Shown here one piece after another: positions 37,068 to 48,643 of a DNA stretch of 64,000 nucleotides (position 1 is its first letter; each line of letters opens with the position of its first letter). Where the stretch lies: the NCBI GenBank assembly GCA_021774625.1, contig JAJFIV010000035.1:1-64000 (forward strand), in the 5' to 3' direction. This DNA is from Alphaproteobacteria bacterium (GTDB lineage Bacteria > Pseudomonadota > Alphaproteobacteria > Sphingomonadales > JAKSBY01). The position numbers and the translations under genes were made by a program. The notes under the pieces are model-generated. The model was not told where the DNA came from. It worked only from the letters and a program-made list of their open reading frames with translations, and did no database searches.

Positions 37068-38222
37068 TTAACGCCTGCCGTCCTTTAACGATTGCGTTAT
37101 TCTGGCCAGATAACGTTTTTTGCGCCGCCGCGTCTGGCCGATCCAGCCGCGATGCCGAAAATAAAAGAGAAAGCCCCCAACGATACCAATCATCAGAGAA
37201 AGAATTGTCAAATATCCGTAACGCCAGCCAAGTTCGGGCATATTATAGGGCGAGGATGTATCGAAATTCATACCGTAAAGACCAACAACAAAACTCAGGG
37301 GGATAAAGATGGTGGCGATAATGGTCAGCACCTTCATGATTTCATTCATCCGGTTGCCGACGCTGGTCAGGTAGACATCAAGCAGGCCGGACGCCACCTC
37401 CCGGTAACTTTCCACCATATCCATCAGCTGGATGGCGTGATCATAGACGTCGCGCAGGAAGGGGCGTACGGCGTCGCTGATATAGGGGCTTTCATCGCGG
37501 ATCAGGCTGTTGACCATTTCCCTGAGCGGCCAGACGCTGCGCCTTACGGACAGAAGTTCCCGCTTCATATTGTGAATCTCGCTGATCATGGCTTCTTCCG
37601 GATAATCCACCACCCGGCTTTCCAGCTCTTCCAGTTCCTCGCCATACTGTTCCAGCAAGGGGAAATAGGCATCCACCACCGCATCAATCAGGGCGTAACT
37701 CAGATAGTCGGCCTGATGATTTCTAAGCCGTCCGCCCTTTAGCTGCAGTCTTTCCCGCACCGGCGCAAAACAGTCGCCGGGACGCTCCTGAAAGGAAATG
37801 ACAAAACCGTCGCCAAGAAACAGGGAAACCTGTTCGGAATCCTTGTATGCGTCCCCGCAATTGATCATGCGCACAACAACAAAAAGGTGATTTTCGTAAA
37901 CATCCGCCTTGGGGCGCTGATGCACATTGACCGCATCTGCAAGCGCCAGACTATGAAGGTGAAAAACGTCGCCAATTTCCTGTATCAGTTCCGTATCCCC
38001 TAATCCGTTGATATTCACCCACAAGACCGGAAAGCGCTCCTGCAAGGCCGGCAGTTCTGACGCGGAGTTTATTTCCAGCGATTCAATGACTTTGGGGCCG
38101 TAACCAATCGCGCTGATTTCCGACTGGACGGCATTGGGATTGACGCGCAGCGTACCGGGCGCGGTGCCCGGCGGCGCCCAGGATTTATAGTGCAAACTTC
38201 TGCGTCGTCGTGTCGCGGTCAT
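37068..38222 (-). CDS. corA: CorA-type magnesium/cobalt transporter
   Basis: 384 residues from the ATG at 38222, which has AGGGAG 6 bp upstream; an in-frame ATG at 38252 would add ten residues. The long N-terminal cytoplasmic domain has the CorA pattern LPVLWVNINGLGDTELIQEI (here PVLWVNINGLG), HSLALADAVNVHQRPKADVY and the helical segment DYLSYALIDAVVDAYF. Two C-terminal membrane helices carry the invariant YGMNFD motif followed by a MPEL loop. CorA is a pentameric channel for Mg2+ and related divalent cations. It is divergent from the formaldehyde operon, about 174 bp away. Confidence 0.94.
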   Translation of the reverse strand: MTATRRRRSLHYKSWAPPGTAPGTLRVNPNAVQSEISAIGYGPKVIESLEINSASELPALQERFPVLWVNINGLGDTELIQEIGDVFHLHSLALADAVNVHQRPKADVYENHLFVVVRMINCGDAYKDSEQVSLFLGDGFVISFQERPGDCFAPVRERLQLKGGRLRNHQADYLSYALIDAVVDAYFPLLEQYGEELEELESRVVDYPEEAMISEIHNMKRELLSVRRSVWPLREMVNSLIRDESPYISDAVRPFLRDVYDHAIQLMDMVESYREVASGLLDVYLTSVGNRMNEIMKVLTIIATIFIPLSFVVGLYGMNFDTSSPYNMPELGWRYGYLTILSLMIGIVGGFLFYFRHRGWIGQTRRRKKRYLARITQSLKDGRR

Positions 38223-38360
38223 AGGCGTCTCCCTGCCGAACACTACCAGCATCTATCCGCGATGTGTCAAGGATAAGAATGATAAAACCGCGCCGGGAAA
38301 GCCGGCCGGGAAGAGTTGTTTTCCCACAAGCCGGTTGGATGAGCGGATAAAATCGGCTAA

Positions 38361-39502
<1,142 letters not shown>

Positions 39503-39503
<1 letters not shown>

Positions 39504-40360
39504 TGATGGGTGCGGTCCTGGAAACCCTGTCGGAACACCGCTGCTTTGGCGGAATGGTCGGCTTTTACCAGCACTGGTCGGATGCCTGTCAATGCGATAT
39601 GCGTTTTTCCGCCTTTGTGCCGGCCGGCCATAATACCGGGCCTTTCCCGGTTTTGACCTATCTGGCCGGCCTGACCTGCACCGAAGAAACCGTCATGATC
39701 AAGGGCGGGGCTTTAAAGGCCGCCGCGGAACGGGGCCTGATGCTGGTTTCACCGGACACCAGCCCACGCGGCCTGACTCTGCCCGGCGAAGATAATGACT
39801 GGGATTTCGGCAGCGGCGCGGGGTTTTATCTCGATGCCACTCAGCCGCCCTGGGCGATACACTATAATATGGCTTCCTATGTGACCCGCGATCTGCAAAA
39901 AGCGCTGGCCGATTTTCCCGGCGATCCGGACCGGCAGGGCATTTTCGGCCACTCGATGGGGGGACATGGCGCGCTGACCATCGGCTTCAAACATCCGGAG
40001 ATATTCAAAAGCATTTCCGCCCTTGCGCCGATCACCGCGCCCATGCAATCTCCGTGGGGACAGAAAGCCTTTTCCAATTATCTGGGTCCTGACCGGGACT
40101 CGTGGCGGGCTTATGATGCAACCGAAATTGTCAAAGCATCAAAGAACGCCGCCACGCGTCCGGAAATCCTCATTGATCAGGGGTTAAAGGATCAATTTCT
40201 GGAGAGCGAACTATGCCCCCATCTTTTCGAACAGGCTTGTGTTGAAGCGGGTCAGCGCCTCAATCTCCGGCGTCACGAAGGCTATGATCATGGCTATTAT
40301 TTTATTTCAACCTTCATGGACGATCACTTGAAGCATCACGCAAACTGTCTTGGCATATAG
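39503..40360 (+). CDS. frmB: S-formylglutathione hydrolase
   Basis: 285 residues, alpha/beta hydrolase of the esterase D family. The nucleophile elbow is GHSMGGHGALT (Ser near residue 150), the oxyanion loop is YLAGLTCTEETVMIKGG, and the Asp and His of the triad lie in the C-terminal LIDQGLKDQFLES and HEGYDHGYYFISTF. It hydrolyses S-formylglutathione to formate and glutathione, completing formaldehyde detoxification. Two adjacent ATGs (39503, 39506) overlap the frmA stop. Sequence is full length; formate dehydrogenase genes are not in the window. Confidence 0.96.
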
Positions 40361-40387
40361 AGCCCGGACCCCAGTGCCGGCACGGTT

Positions 40388-41251
40388 TTAATCGAGTGAG
40401 AGCGAGAGAATTTCGATCCGGGCGGCCGCCCCGTAAAGCGGGGCCGCATCGCCGTCCACGGTTTCAGAAGGAACAACGCCCGGCCATACCGGGGCCAAAC
40501 CCTCCAGATGATTCCTGATCGCCGCAAGCGCCTGCTGCTTTTCAGCATTCCCCTTTGCATCCAGCGACAGAATAATCTGTTTTGCTGCCTGCGTAAAACC
40601 ATAGGCGTCCTGATATTCATGGACGTTGACGATAACGCCGTCCTTCACCCCAATGGCATATTCATCGGCGGCCGTGCGCACCAGATTCACCACCACCCGC
40701 AGCTCCGCGGCCAGGGACCGGCCCGTGTCATCGGAAACATGAGTTTCAGATTCCGAAATGGCCTTCAAAACGGCGGCATAAGCCTCTTCAACAGCCTCGG
40801 CCCCGGCATTTCCTTCAACCGCGGCCGAGAGCTGCGCCAGTTCAGCGGAAAAACCGGCGGCTCCACGGGCAACAAATGAGTCTGCGATACCGGAGTAAAG
40901 TTCGCTTGAGGGATGCTTCATATGTGTCCGCGCTTGATCAAGCGCGCCGGCGCGATAAAGTTCCAATCCGACCAAAAGATGGCCGCGCATCAAACCCAGC
41001 TGGGTGAGATAGGCGATATCGTCCGTTGCGGAAATCGCCGCTGAGCTGCCCTCTCCTTCTCCTTCACCCTCGCCTTCTCCCTGATTGCCGGCTAAAACCG
41101 CGCTTTCGGAATCGACGGATTGCTCGCCGGCATTCAGGGATGTGTTTTCCGCCGCGCTCTCATTGCCGTCTTCGCTGCATCCTGCCAGTGCCGTGGCGCT
41201 CACCAGTGCAGCGGCGCCAAGGCCGGTCCATATTTTCACGCGTTTTTTCAT
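40388..41251 (-). CDS. Putative lipoprotein of unknown function beside iron genes
   Basis: 287 residues from the ATG at 41251; the frame is open to 41524, but that part is spacer and overlaps piuC. The N-terminus MKKRVKIWTGLGAAALV...ALAGC is a lipoprotein signal with lipobox LAGC. A low-complexity acidic linker follows, including GEGEGEGEGEG (residues about 60-70), then an alpha-helical region with YLTQLGLMRGHLLVGLELYR and HMKHPSSELYSGIAD. I do not recognise the family. The helical body with conserved-looking histidines loosely recalls periplasmic iron-uptake EfeO/imelysin-type proteins, but that is only an impression. It is divergent from the piuC-like gene, with a Fur-like site between them, so an iron-related role is possible. 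Confidence 0.7.
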   Translation of the reverse strand: MKKRVKIWTGLGAAALVSATALAGCSEDGNESAAENTSLNAGEQSVDSESAVLAGNQGEGEGEGEGEGSSAAISATDDIAYLTQLGLMRGHLLVGLELYRAGALDQARTHMKHPSSELYSGIADSFVARGAAGFSAELAQLSAAVEGNAGAEAVEEAYAAVLKAISESETHVSDDTGRSLAAELRVVVNLVRTAADEYAIGVKDGVIVNVHEYQDAYGFTQAAKQIILSLDAKGNAEKQQALAAIRNHLEGLAPVWPGVVPSETVDGDAAPLYGAAARIEILSLSLD

Positions 41252-41340
41252 AATTCTGTCGCCTTTCTTGCCCGCATTGCTAAATTCCGCTTCCCGGAAC
41301 AGAATATCCAGGCGTGATGATATCAATGGAGAGTATATTC

Positions 41341-41361
41341 TGCAATTTATTATTATTCGCA
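41341..41361 (+). promoter_or_regulatory. Fur-like operator before piuC
   Basis: An AT-rich interrupted palindrome: TGCAATTTAT and, reversed, TGCGAATAAT agree at 7 of 10 positions around a central T. It resembles iron-responsive operators of alphaproteobacteria. It ends 13 bp before the piuC start and 90 bp before the divergent lipoprotein start, so it could control both. Confidence 0.4.
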
Positions 41362-41374
41362 AAAGGAAATCAAA

Positions 41375-42037
41375 TTGATCAGACTCGCGGGAATACTGGA
41401 TGCGGCTGTTTTGGCGGCCATTGAGGAAGCGCTTGCCGACGACCTGCTTTTTGCCGATGGAAGCGAAACGGCTGCCGGTCTGGCTAAGTCCGGAAAATAC
41501 AATCTGCAGGCCCGCCACAATCATCCGTCGGTTTCGGGCGTCATAAAAAAGATTGAAGCCGTTCTTTTAAATCATGCTCTGTTCCGTTCGGCGGCCATTC
41601 CCAAATCCATTCCCCGTATTCTGATCAGCCGTTACGAACCCGGCATGGCCTACCGGACCCATGTGGATAATCCGCTGATCGAAGGCCAGCGGGCGGATCT
41701 TTCCTTCACCTTGTTTATCAGCCCGCCCGATCACTACAAAGGCGGGGAATTGGTCATTGACGGCGTGGGCGGAGAGGAGCCTGTAAAGCTCGCCGCCGGA
41801 TCCCTGATTCTTTACCCCGCAACCACACTGCACCGGGTGGAAAAAGTAACCGGAGGAATCCGCCTTGCGGCAATAGGCTGGGTGAGAAGTTATATCCGCA
41901 GCGACGAACAACGGGAAATCCTCTTCGGGCTGGATGCGGCGCTGGGTGCCCTGAAAACAGCAGAAGCGAAAACAGAGACCCGCCGCCAGATCCTGAATAT
42001 CCGCAACAAATTGCTTCATATGTGGACGGAGGATTAG
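41375..42037 (+). CDS. piuC: PiuC/YbiX-type Fe(II) 2-oxoglutarate-dependent dioxygenase
   Basis: 220 residues, starting at TTG (41375) with AAGGA 7 bp upstream; no ATG is better placed. The jelly-roll iron site is visible: YRTHVDNPL (His96, Asp98) and TTLHRVEKVTGGIRLAAIGW (His153), with Arg163 for 2-oxoglutarate. ILISRYEPGMAYRTHVD and FTLFISPPDHYKGGELVI are family signatures of the PKHD-type hydroxylase PiuC, which is usually found with TonB receptors for siderophores or iron transporters and induced by low iron. No TonB receptor gene is adjacent here; the neighbours are a ferric ABC transporter and a lipoprotein. Substrate unknown. Confidence 0.9.
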   Translation: MIRLAGILDAAVLAAIEEALADDLLFADGSETAAGLAKSGKYNLQARHNHPSVSGVIKKIEAVLLNHALFRSAAIPKSIPRILISRYEPGMAYRTHVDNPLIEGQRADLSFTLFISPPDHYKGGELVIDGVGGEEPVKLAAGSLILYPATTLHRVEKVTGGIRLAAIGWVRSYIRSDEQREILFGLDAALGALKTAEAKTETRRQILNIRNKLLHMWTED

Positions 42038-42064
42038 AGTTCTGACCTTAAGTCCCGGGCGCTG

Positions 42065-43747
42065 TCAGCCTTTATTGACCATGCGGTTGACAAGGATGGT
42101 CGGGACCAGTCCCAGAAGGACTATCAGCAGGGCCGCTGTCGAGGCTTCGGCTAACCGTTCATCGGCCGCCAGCCGGTAAACCCGGGTTGCCAGGGTTTCA
42201 AAATTAAACGGCCGCAGGATCAATGTGGCGGGCAATTCCTTGATCACATCGATAAAAACAATCAGCAGCGCGACGAAAACGGAATGTTTCATCAGGGGCA
42301 GATGAATATGCCTGAGAACCTCTAAGGGCGGTGCGCCAAGGCTGCGCGCGGCGCCATCCATATTGGAGGGTATTTTTTCAAGCCCGCTGTGACAGGAATT
42401 ATAGGCCGCCGTTAAAAACCGCGCCACATAGGCAAAAATCAGGGCCGCCGTGGTGCCGGTCAGAACCAGGCCCCAGCTTTCATCCAGATGGTCCCGCGAC
42501 CAGACGGCGAGGATTTTATCAAAGCGTGTCAAAGGAATGAGAATGCCCACCGCCAGAAAAGCCCCGGGCAAGGCATAACCCAATGTCGCAATCCGCGTCA
42601 TAAGCCGCGTAACCAGACGGGAGGCGCCATGCGCCGGTTGCAACCGCACCGCATACACCAGGACAAGGGCAAACAGCGCCGCAATCAGAGCGGCAAGCCC
42701 GCCGACCTTGAAACTGTTCCAGACAAAATCCAGAAAATTCCGGCCGAACAGAGGATCCCCTAACGTGATGGCATAGTATAGCAGAAGCCCGGCCGGAATC
42801 ACAAAACCCAGCAGCACCGGTGCCGCACAAAAACAAAAGGCCCCGAACGCTTTCCAGCCTTTCAGGTAAGACGGAGCTGCGGCTTCCGCCCGCATGGCAG
42901 GGTTGGCGGTCCGGCCACGCCGCGAAAAGGCTTCCAGCAGGATCAGCAGCGCAACAAAAATAAAAAGCCAGGCCGCCAGCCGCGCCGCCGCCGCCTGATC
43001 GCCCAGGGCAAACCAGGTCCGGAAAATACCGGTGGTGAAGGTCTGGACGCCGAAATATTCAACGACCCCGAAATCGGCCACCGTTTCCATCAGGACGAGC
43101 GCCAGACCACCGGCGATGGCCGGGCGGGCCACCGGCAGGGAGATTTTCCAGAAGGCGGTCCAGGGGCCCGCATTCAGGCTGCGCGCGGCTTCAAACAGGG
43201 GCGCCGCCTGACGCTGAAAAGCGGTGCGGGCCAAAAGATAAATATAGGGGTAAAGAACAAGACCCAGCACCATAATCGCGCCGCCAAAAGACCGGATTTC
43301 CGGGAACCGGTAATCTCTTGCCGACCAGCCGGTAAGAGCCCTGAGACCGGTCTGCACGGGCCCGGCATAATCCAGCAGATCCGTATAGACATAGGCTATC
43401 ACATAAGCCGGTGCGGCAAAGGGTGCGACTACCGCCCAGCTCAGAAAATTACGGCCTGGAAAGCGGGTGGCGGCAATAAGCCAGGCGGTTCCCACACCAA
43501 TCATGGTGGCGACAATGCCGACCCCGAGCATAAGTCCCGCCGTATTCAGAATATACCGCGGCAGAACCGTCTGCCGGATATGATCCCAAGCCTCACCGGA
43601 GGGCTGAAACAGGCTGAGAAACACGACGGCGATGGGCAGGGCGCAAACAAGCGCAATCAGTGTTGCTCCCGCCGTCCACAGTGGCCTTGACGGAAAGAAC
43701 GCCCGTCCCCTTTCACGGTCTGCCGGCATTATTGGCGTTGCGCTCAC
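42065..43747 (-). CDS. Ferric iron ABC transporter permease (FbpB/SfuB type, fused)
   Basis: 560 residues from the GTG at 43747, which has GGAG 7 bp before it; the frame is open to an ATG at 43804, and an ATG at 43729 is a third choice. About 12 membrane helices form two homologous permease halves. Two EAA-like loops are seen: FEAARSLNAGPWTAFWKISL in the first half and MDGAARSLGAPPLEVLRHIHL in the second. This is the fused layout of FbpB-type permeases for periplasmic Fe3+ uptake. It is divergent from the ATPase gene and separated from the binding protein gene, so the transporter is split over two transcription units, which is less usual. Confidence 0.88.
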   Translation of the reverse strand: MSATPIMPADRERGRAFFPSRPLWTAGATLIALVCALPIAVVFLSLFQPSGEAWDHIRQTVLPRYILNTAGLMLGVGIVATMIGVGTAWLIAATRFPGRNFLSWAVVAPFAAPAYVIAYVYTDLLDYAGPVQTGLRALTGWSARDYRFPEIRSFGGAIMVLGLVLYPYIYLLARTAFQRQAAPLFEAARSLNAGPWTAFWKISLPVARPAIAGGLALVLMETVADFGVVEYFGVQTFTTGIFRTWFALGDQAAAARLAAWLFIFVALLILLEAFSRRGRTANPAMRAEAAAPSYLKGWKAFGAFCFCAAPVLLGFVIPAGLLLYYAITLGDPLFGRNFLDFVWNSFKVGGLAALIAALFALVLVYAVRLQPAHGASRLVTRLMTRIATLGYALPGAFLAVGILIPLTRFDKILAVWSRDHLDESWGLVLTGTTAALIFAYVARFLTAAYNSCHSGLEKIPSNMDGAARSLGAPPLEVLRHIHLPLMKHSVFVALLIVFIDVIKELPATLILRPFNFETLATRVYRLAADERLAEASTAALLIVLLGLVPTILVNRMVNKG

Positions 43748-43823
43748 CCTTGATCTCCGTTTACATGCTGCGGGTCCGGCCTGTTTTGGAGCCGGATACG
43801 ACACTTACAACGAATGAAGCAGC

Positions 43824-44864
<1,041 letters not shown>

Positions 44865-44919
44865 TGCCTGCGGCAAAGGAGCCTCTGGACTTCCTTATTT
44901 GTCTCTGCTAGCGTTCAGT

Positions 44920-44934
44920 TAAGAATCATTCTTA
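44920..44934 (+). promoter_or_regulatory. Fur box before the ferric-binding protein gene
   Basis: TAAGAATCATTCTTA is a perfect 15-bp palindrome around its central C, close to the common Fur form TGAGAATNATTCTCA. It lies 21 bp before the proposed start at 44956, covering the promoter or 5' leader. This is consistent with repression when iron is sufficient. Confidence 0.6.
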
Positions 44935-44955
44935 TTTATGGAAAGAAACCAGCCC

Positions 44956-45966
44956 ATGCCGTCGAAAATAATTTTAACAGCAATCCTTGCCCTGTTTTCA
45001 TTTTCCGCCGCTGCGCAGGAAATGAACATCTATTCCGCCCGCCATTATGATACGGATCTGGCGCTTTATGAGGAATTTACCCGCCAGACCGGCATCAAGA
45101 TCAATCTGATCGAAGGGGAGAGCGATCAGCTGATTGAGCGGATCGTCAATGAAGGGGAATTCAGTCCGGCGGATATTCTGGTGACCGTCGATGCGGGGCG
45201 GCTGTGGCGGGCCGAAAACCGGGGGATATTCCAAAGCACCTCCTCCGATATTTTGCAGAGACGCATCCCGGCGCATCTGCGGCACCCGGACGGCCTGTGG
45301 TTCGGCCTGTCCAAACGGGCGCGGATCATTATTTATCGTAAAGCGGACGGCAGACCGGCCGGGCTCAATGATTATGAAGACCTCGCCAGTCCCAAATTCA
45401 AGGGCCAGGTCTGTGTGCGCCCCTCCTCGAACATCTATAATATATCGCTGATGGCGTCACTGGTGGAGCATCATGGTGCGGATGGCGCCGCAGAATGGGC
45501 GCGCGGGGTGACGGAGAATTTCGCCCGTGATCCCCAAGGTAACGATACCGCTCAGATCAAAGCCGTGGCGGCGGGCGAATGCGGCATTTCCATTGCCAAC
45601 ACCTATTATCTTGCCCGGCTGCTCGGCTCGGACAAGGAAGAGGACCGTGAGGTTGCAGACGCGGTCGGGGTTATTTTCCCCAATCAGGCCGGGCGCGGCG
45701 CCCATGTCAATATCAGCGGCGCCGGTGTCTTAAAATATGCGCCTAACGCGGGCAACGCGGTTAAATTCCTTGAATATTTAACGACGGAATTTGCCCAGAA
45801 GCTGCTTGCGGAAGGCAACAATGAATATCCGGTCGTCGCCTCAATCCCCGTTTCCGGACCGGTGGCTAAGCTTGGCGCCTTCAAGGAGGACACGGTCAAT
45901 GCCGAAGCCCTCGGCCGCAATCAAACCCTTGCCGTCCAGCTTTTCGACCGCAGCGGCTGGAAATAG
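44956..45966 (+). CDS. Fe(3+) ABC transporter substrate-binding protein (FbpA/FutA type)
   Basis: 336 residues from the ATG at 44956; an in-frame ATG at 44938 adds six residues and abuts the Fur box. The signal peptide is MPSKIILTAILALFSFSAAA. The mature start EMNIYSARHYDTDLALYEEF is typical of ferric-binding proteins, with the first Tyr of the iron site. The paired tyrosines near the C-terminal lobe (SIANTYYLARLL) match the Fe3+-coordinating tyrosines. It captures ferric iron in the periplasm for the permease and ATPase nearby. The cluster lacks a TonB receptor. Confidence 0.92.
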   Translation: MPSKIILTAILALFSFSAAAQEMNIYSARHYDTDLALYEEFTRQTGIKINLIEGESDQLIERIVNEGEFSPADILVTVDAGRLWRAENRGIFQSTSSDILQRRIPAHLRHPDGLWFGLSKRARIIIYRKADGRPAGLNDYEDLASPKFKGQVCVRPSSNIYNISLMASLVEHHGADGAAEWARGVTENFARDPQGNDTAQIKAVAAGECGISIANTYYLARLLGSDKEEDREVADAVGVIFPNQAGRGAHVNISGAGVLKYAPNAGNAVKFLEYLTTEFAQKLLAEGNNEYPVVASIPVSGPVAKLGAFKEDTVNAEALGRNQTLAVQLFDRSGWK

Positions 45967-45999
45967 GGAAAAGAGCAATTCCAGGTTCCAGTCCTGACA

Positions 46000-46548
46000 T
46001 TATTGCGGCCCGCGGGGAGAGGATTCGATCAGGCGCTGCAGGCGCCCAAGCATATTCTCAATTTCCCGCTTGTGGCCCCAAAGCTTAAAAGGCGCCCAGA
46101 ACCGGTCTGCGAAAGAATGGTAGCGGATGCGTTCCCGGTAAGTGATTTTACGGCCGCCGTCTTCGGTCATGCCAAACTGGGACCATTTCGTGTAGGGGCC
46201 GAAATGAGTGATTTTTTCGAGCCTTTCCGGCAGCACAATGGCAATCACTTCCTCTTCTGCCTCAAGTCTTGCGCCATCCAGGTAAAAAATGGCGAAGGCC
46301 CTGCTGCCGCTTTCTCCCGGTTCTCCCAGCGACGGTAAAATATCGGTGAGGCCGGTTTCCCATCGGGTGCGGAAAGTCGGCTCGACAAGGTAAGGCCATA
46401 TCTTTTCGCGGGACCGGTCAATGATAATGGCCGCCTCAAAGCTTTTCTCCGGCCAGTAAAATGCCTGAAGGGCAAGAAAGAGCGGAACCGCCGCCATCAG
46501 CAGAATCAGGACCATCCAGAATCGTTCATAAGCAGAATAGCCCCGCAT
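46000..46548 (-). CDS. SRPBCC-family (START-like) membrane-anchored protein
   Basis: 182 residues. One N-terminal membrane helix (about 10-30) precedes an SRPBCC/polyketide-cyclase-like fold: FEAAIIIDRSREKIWPYLVE is the usual opening strand-helix of this superfamily, followed by a beta-sheet and a long C-terminal helix (REIENMLGRLQRLIES). SRPBCC proteins bind hydrophobic ligands in a deep cavity; the ligand cannot be named. It is a single gene, divergent from pabB-pabC and converging on the ferric-binding gene. Confidence 0.75.
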   Translation of the reverse strand: MRGYSAYERFWMVLILLMAAVPLFLALQAFYWPEKSFEAAIIIDRSREKIWPYLVEPTFRTRWETGLTDILPSLGEPGESGSRAFAIFYLDGARLEAEEEVIAIVLPERLEKITHFGPYTKWSQFGMTEDGGRKITYRERIRYHSFADRFWAPFKLWGHKREIENMLGRLQRLIESSPRGPQ

Positions 46549-46640
46549 ATTTTATCACCGTCTTTGTTGACACTTTGATCTTTACCTGATGGATATGCCG
46601 ATGGTGAAGACCGTTATTGTTATAGGCCGCACTCCTGCTC

Positions 46641-48470
46641 ATGTCCGATATTTTCAATACCACCCCGTTTCTGCTGTTGGAAGACAATCTGTCGGCGGCG
46701 GATGAAACCGGCGCCCTGCTGTTTTCGGATCCGGTTTCGCTGATCAGCTGCCGGCAGCCGGCGGAGTGTGGAAAATGCCTGCGGGATCTCGATCATGCCC
46801 TTGCGGAGGGATATTATATTGCGGGCTGGATCTCCTATGAGGCGGCGGCCGGCTTTGAAGCCAGACTTCAGACGCCGGATCTGTCCTTTTCCGGCGAACC
46901 CCTGATCTGGTTCGGGGTGTTTCGGGAGCCTGAATTTCTGACAAAAAACCAGATAACGAACACGCTGGCGGCACACAGCGAGGATAGGCCGGCGCAGGCA
47001 CTGGCGGTCAATTTGCGGGCATCCGAAACGGAAGAAAGCTATCTCAAAGCCCTTGACGCCATTCAGACGCATCTTGCGGCGGGCGACATTTACCAGGCCA
47101 ATTACACCTTTCGACTGCTGTTCGATCTGATCGGCGATCCCGTCAGTTTTTATGCCCGCCTGCGCGAGGCGCAACCGGTGGGATATGGCGCTTATATCGA
47201 TACCGGCGCATGGCGGATCATCAGCCGTTCACCGGAACTTTTTATCGCCCGCAGCAAAGACAAACTGATTGCAAGGCCCATGAAGGGGACGGCGGCGCGC
47301 GGGCTTACCCTGGTGGAGGATCAGAAAATCTCGCGGGATTTGGCGGCGGATGAAAAATCACAGGCCGAAAATCTGATGATTGTCGATCTGATTCGCAATG
47401 ATCTGAGTTCTGTTGCAAATGCCGGTCCGGTTCAGACGAAAAACCTGTTCCGGGTGAAACGCTTCCCCACCCTTTTTCAAATGACCACCGATATCGAGGC
47501 CGAGGTTCCTAACAGCACCCGGTTCAGCGATAGTCTGGCGGCGCTGTTTCCCTGCGGTTCGGTCACCGGCGCCCCGAAACTATCAGCGATGGAGATATTA
47601 AGAAAACTGGAGCGGCAGCCCCGCGGCATCTATACCGGCGCCATCGGATATGCGGCCCCTGATGGCGCCTTTTGTTTCAATGTTCCGATCCGCACCCTCA
47701 TTTCCGGAGAAAAGGGCGAATGCCATATGGGCATCGGCAGCGGTGTGGTGGCCGACAGCGACCCGGCGCTGGAATATCAGGAATGCCGGTTAAAAGCCCG
47801 CTTTCTGACCAGCGGCATGCCCCGGTTCGATCTGATTGAAACCCTGCTATGGCGGCCGAATGAAGGATACCGGCTTTTTGACCTGCATATGAAACGTCTG
47901 GCGGCCTCCGCCAGATATTTCGATTTTCAGTTCAGGCGGAATTACATAGCGAGCGAACTGGAAAACGCCGCCGCGGATTTGCACCCGCCGGATAAATTCC
48001 GCGTCCGCCTTCTCCTGTCCCGGTCCGGCAATGTCTCGGTTACGGCACAGCCCATAAAACAGCAAGCCACAGCCGGAACAGAACCGGACTTAATCCGGCT
48101 GCACCCGGTTCCGGTCAATCGCGATGATCCGTTTCTCTATCACAAAACCACCCGTCGGCAATTCTATGATACAGCCCGCCGCGATGCGCGTGAAAATCAT
48201 GGCTGTGATGACGTGATTTTTCAGAACCGGCAGGGCCAGCTGACGGAAACCGCCATTGCCAATCTTTTTATAAGGCGCGGCGGTCTGCTGCTTACCCCGC
48301 CTGTAGACTCCGGCCTGCTGCCCGGCACCTTCCGGGAAAGCCTGCTGAAAAGCAGCGGGCGGACGGTGCGGGAAAAAATCCTGACGGTGGAGGATTTGCT
48401 GGACTGTGACGAAATTCTGACCGCCAGCAGCGTTCGCGGATTATGCCCGGTCCGCCTGAGCCGGACATGA
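46641..48470 (+). CDS. pabB: Fused aminodeoxychorismate synthase component I and lyase (PabB-PabC)
   Basis: 609 residues. The first about 390 residues are PabB-like chorismate-utilising enzyme: LAAGDIYQANYTFRL, the RPMKGTAARG motif whose PMKGT lysine marks PabB rather than TrpE, MIVDLIRNDLSS and GIGSGVVADSDPALEYQEC. The remaining about 215 residues are a class IV PLP fold like 4-amino-4-deoxychorismate lyase, with the PLP lysine in YHKTTRRQFYD and LTETAIANLFIRR. One chain could make p-aminobenzoate for folate from aminodeoxychorismate, using a glutaminase (PabA) encoded elsewhere. PabB-PabC fusions are known. The ATG at 46641 lies in a divergent spacer. Confidence 0.92.
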   Translation: MSDIFNTTPFLLLEDNLSAADETGALLFSDPVSLISCRQPAECGKCLRDLDHALAEGYYIAGWISYEAAAGFEARLQTPDLSFSGEPLIWFGVFREPEFLTKNQITNTLAAHSEDRPAQALAVNLRASETEESYLKALDAIQTHLAAGDIYQANYTFRLLFDLIGDPVSFYARLREAQPVGYGAYIDTGAWRIISRSPELFIARSKDKLIARPMKGTAARGLTLVEDQKISRDLAADEKSQAENLMIVDLIRNDLSSVANAGPVQTKNLFRVKRFPTLFQMTTDIEAEVPNSTRFSDSLAALFPCGSVTGAPKLSAMEILRKLERQPRGIYTGAIGYAAPDGAFCFNVPIRTLISGEKGECHMGIGSGVVADSDPALEYQECRLKARFLTSGMPRFDLIETLLWRPNEGYRLFDLHMKRLAASARYFDFQFRRNYIASELENAAADLHPPDKFRVRLLLSRSGNVSVTAQPIKQQATAGTEPDLIRLHPVPVNRDDPFLYHKTTRRQFYDTARRDARENHGCDDVIFQNRQGQLTETAIANLFIRRGGLLLTPPVDSGLLPGTFRESLLKSSGRTVREKILTVEDLLDCDEILTASSVRGLCPVRLSRT

Positions 48471-48643
48471 TCCCATTTTTCGCCCCTCTGTCATTAAGCG
48501 GACATTCAGATTTGTTTGTTATCATTCGCTTGTCAGTGCCGTTATCCAAGGGGACGGCTTATTGTTGGCAAGCCGCGCGACAGTGGCTGGCCGGGTTTCC
48601 GGTCCGAAGGCGGGATGGAAAAACCGGCGGTAAGGAGAGTATT

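Noticed and set aside
40388-41251. (GE)n stretch in the lipoprotein as a variable-number repeat
   Set aside because: Only about 11 residues (GEGEGEGEGEG); too short to call a variable tract.
41341-41361. Site as a classical 19-bp Fur box
   Set aside because: Only an AT-rich TGCA-edged palindrome; reported as Fur-like with low confidence instead.
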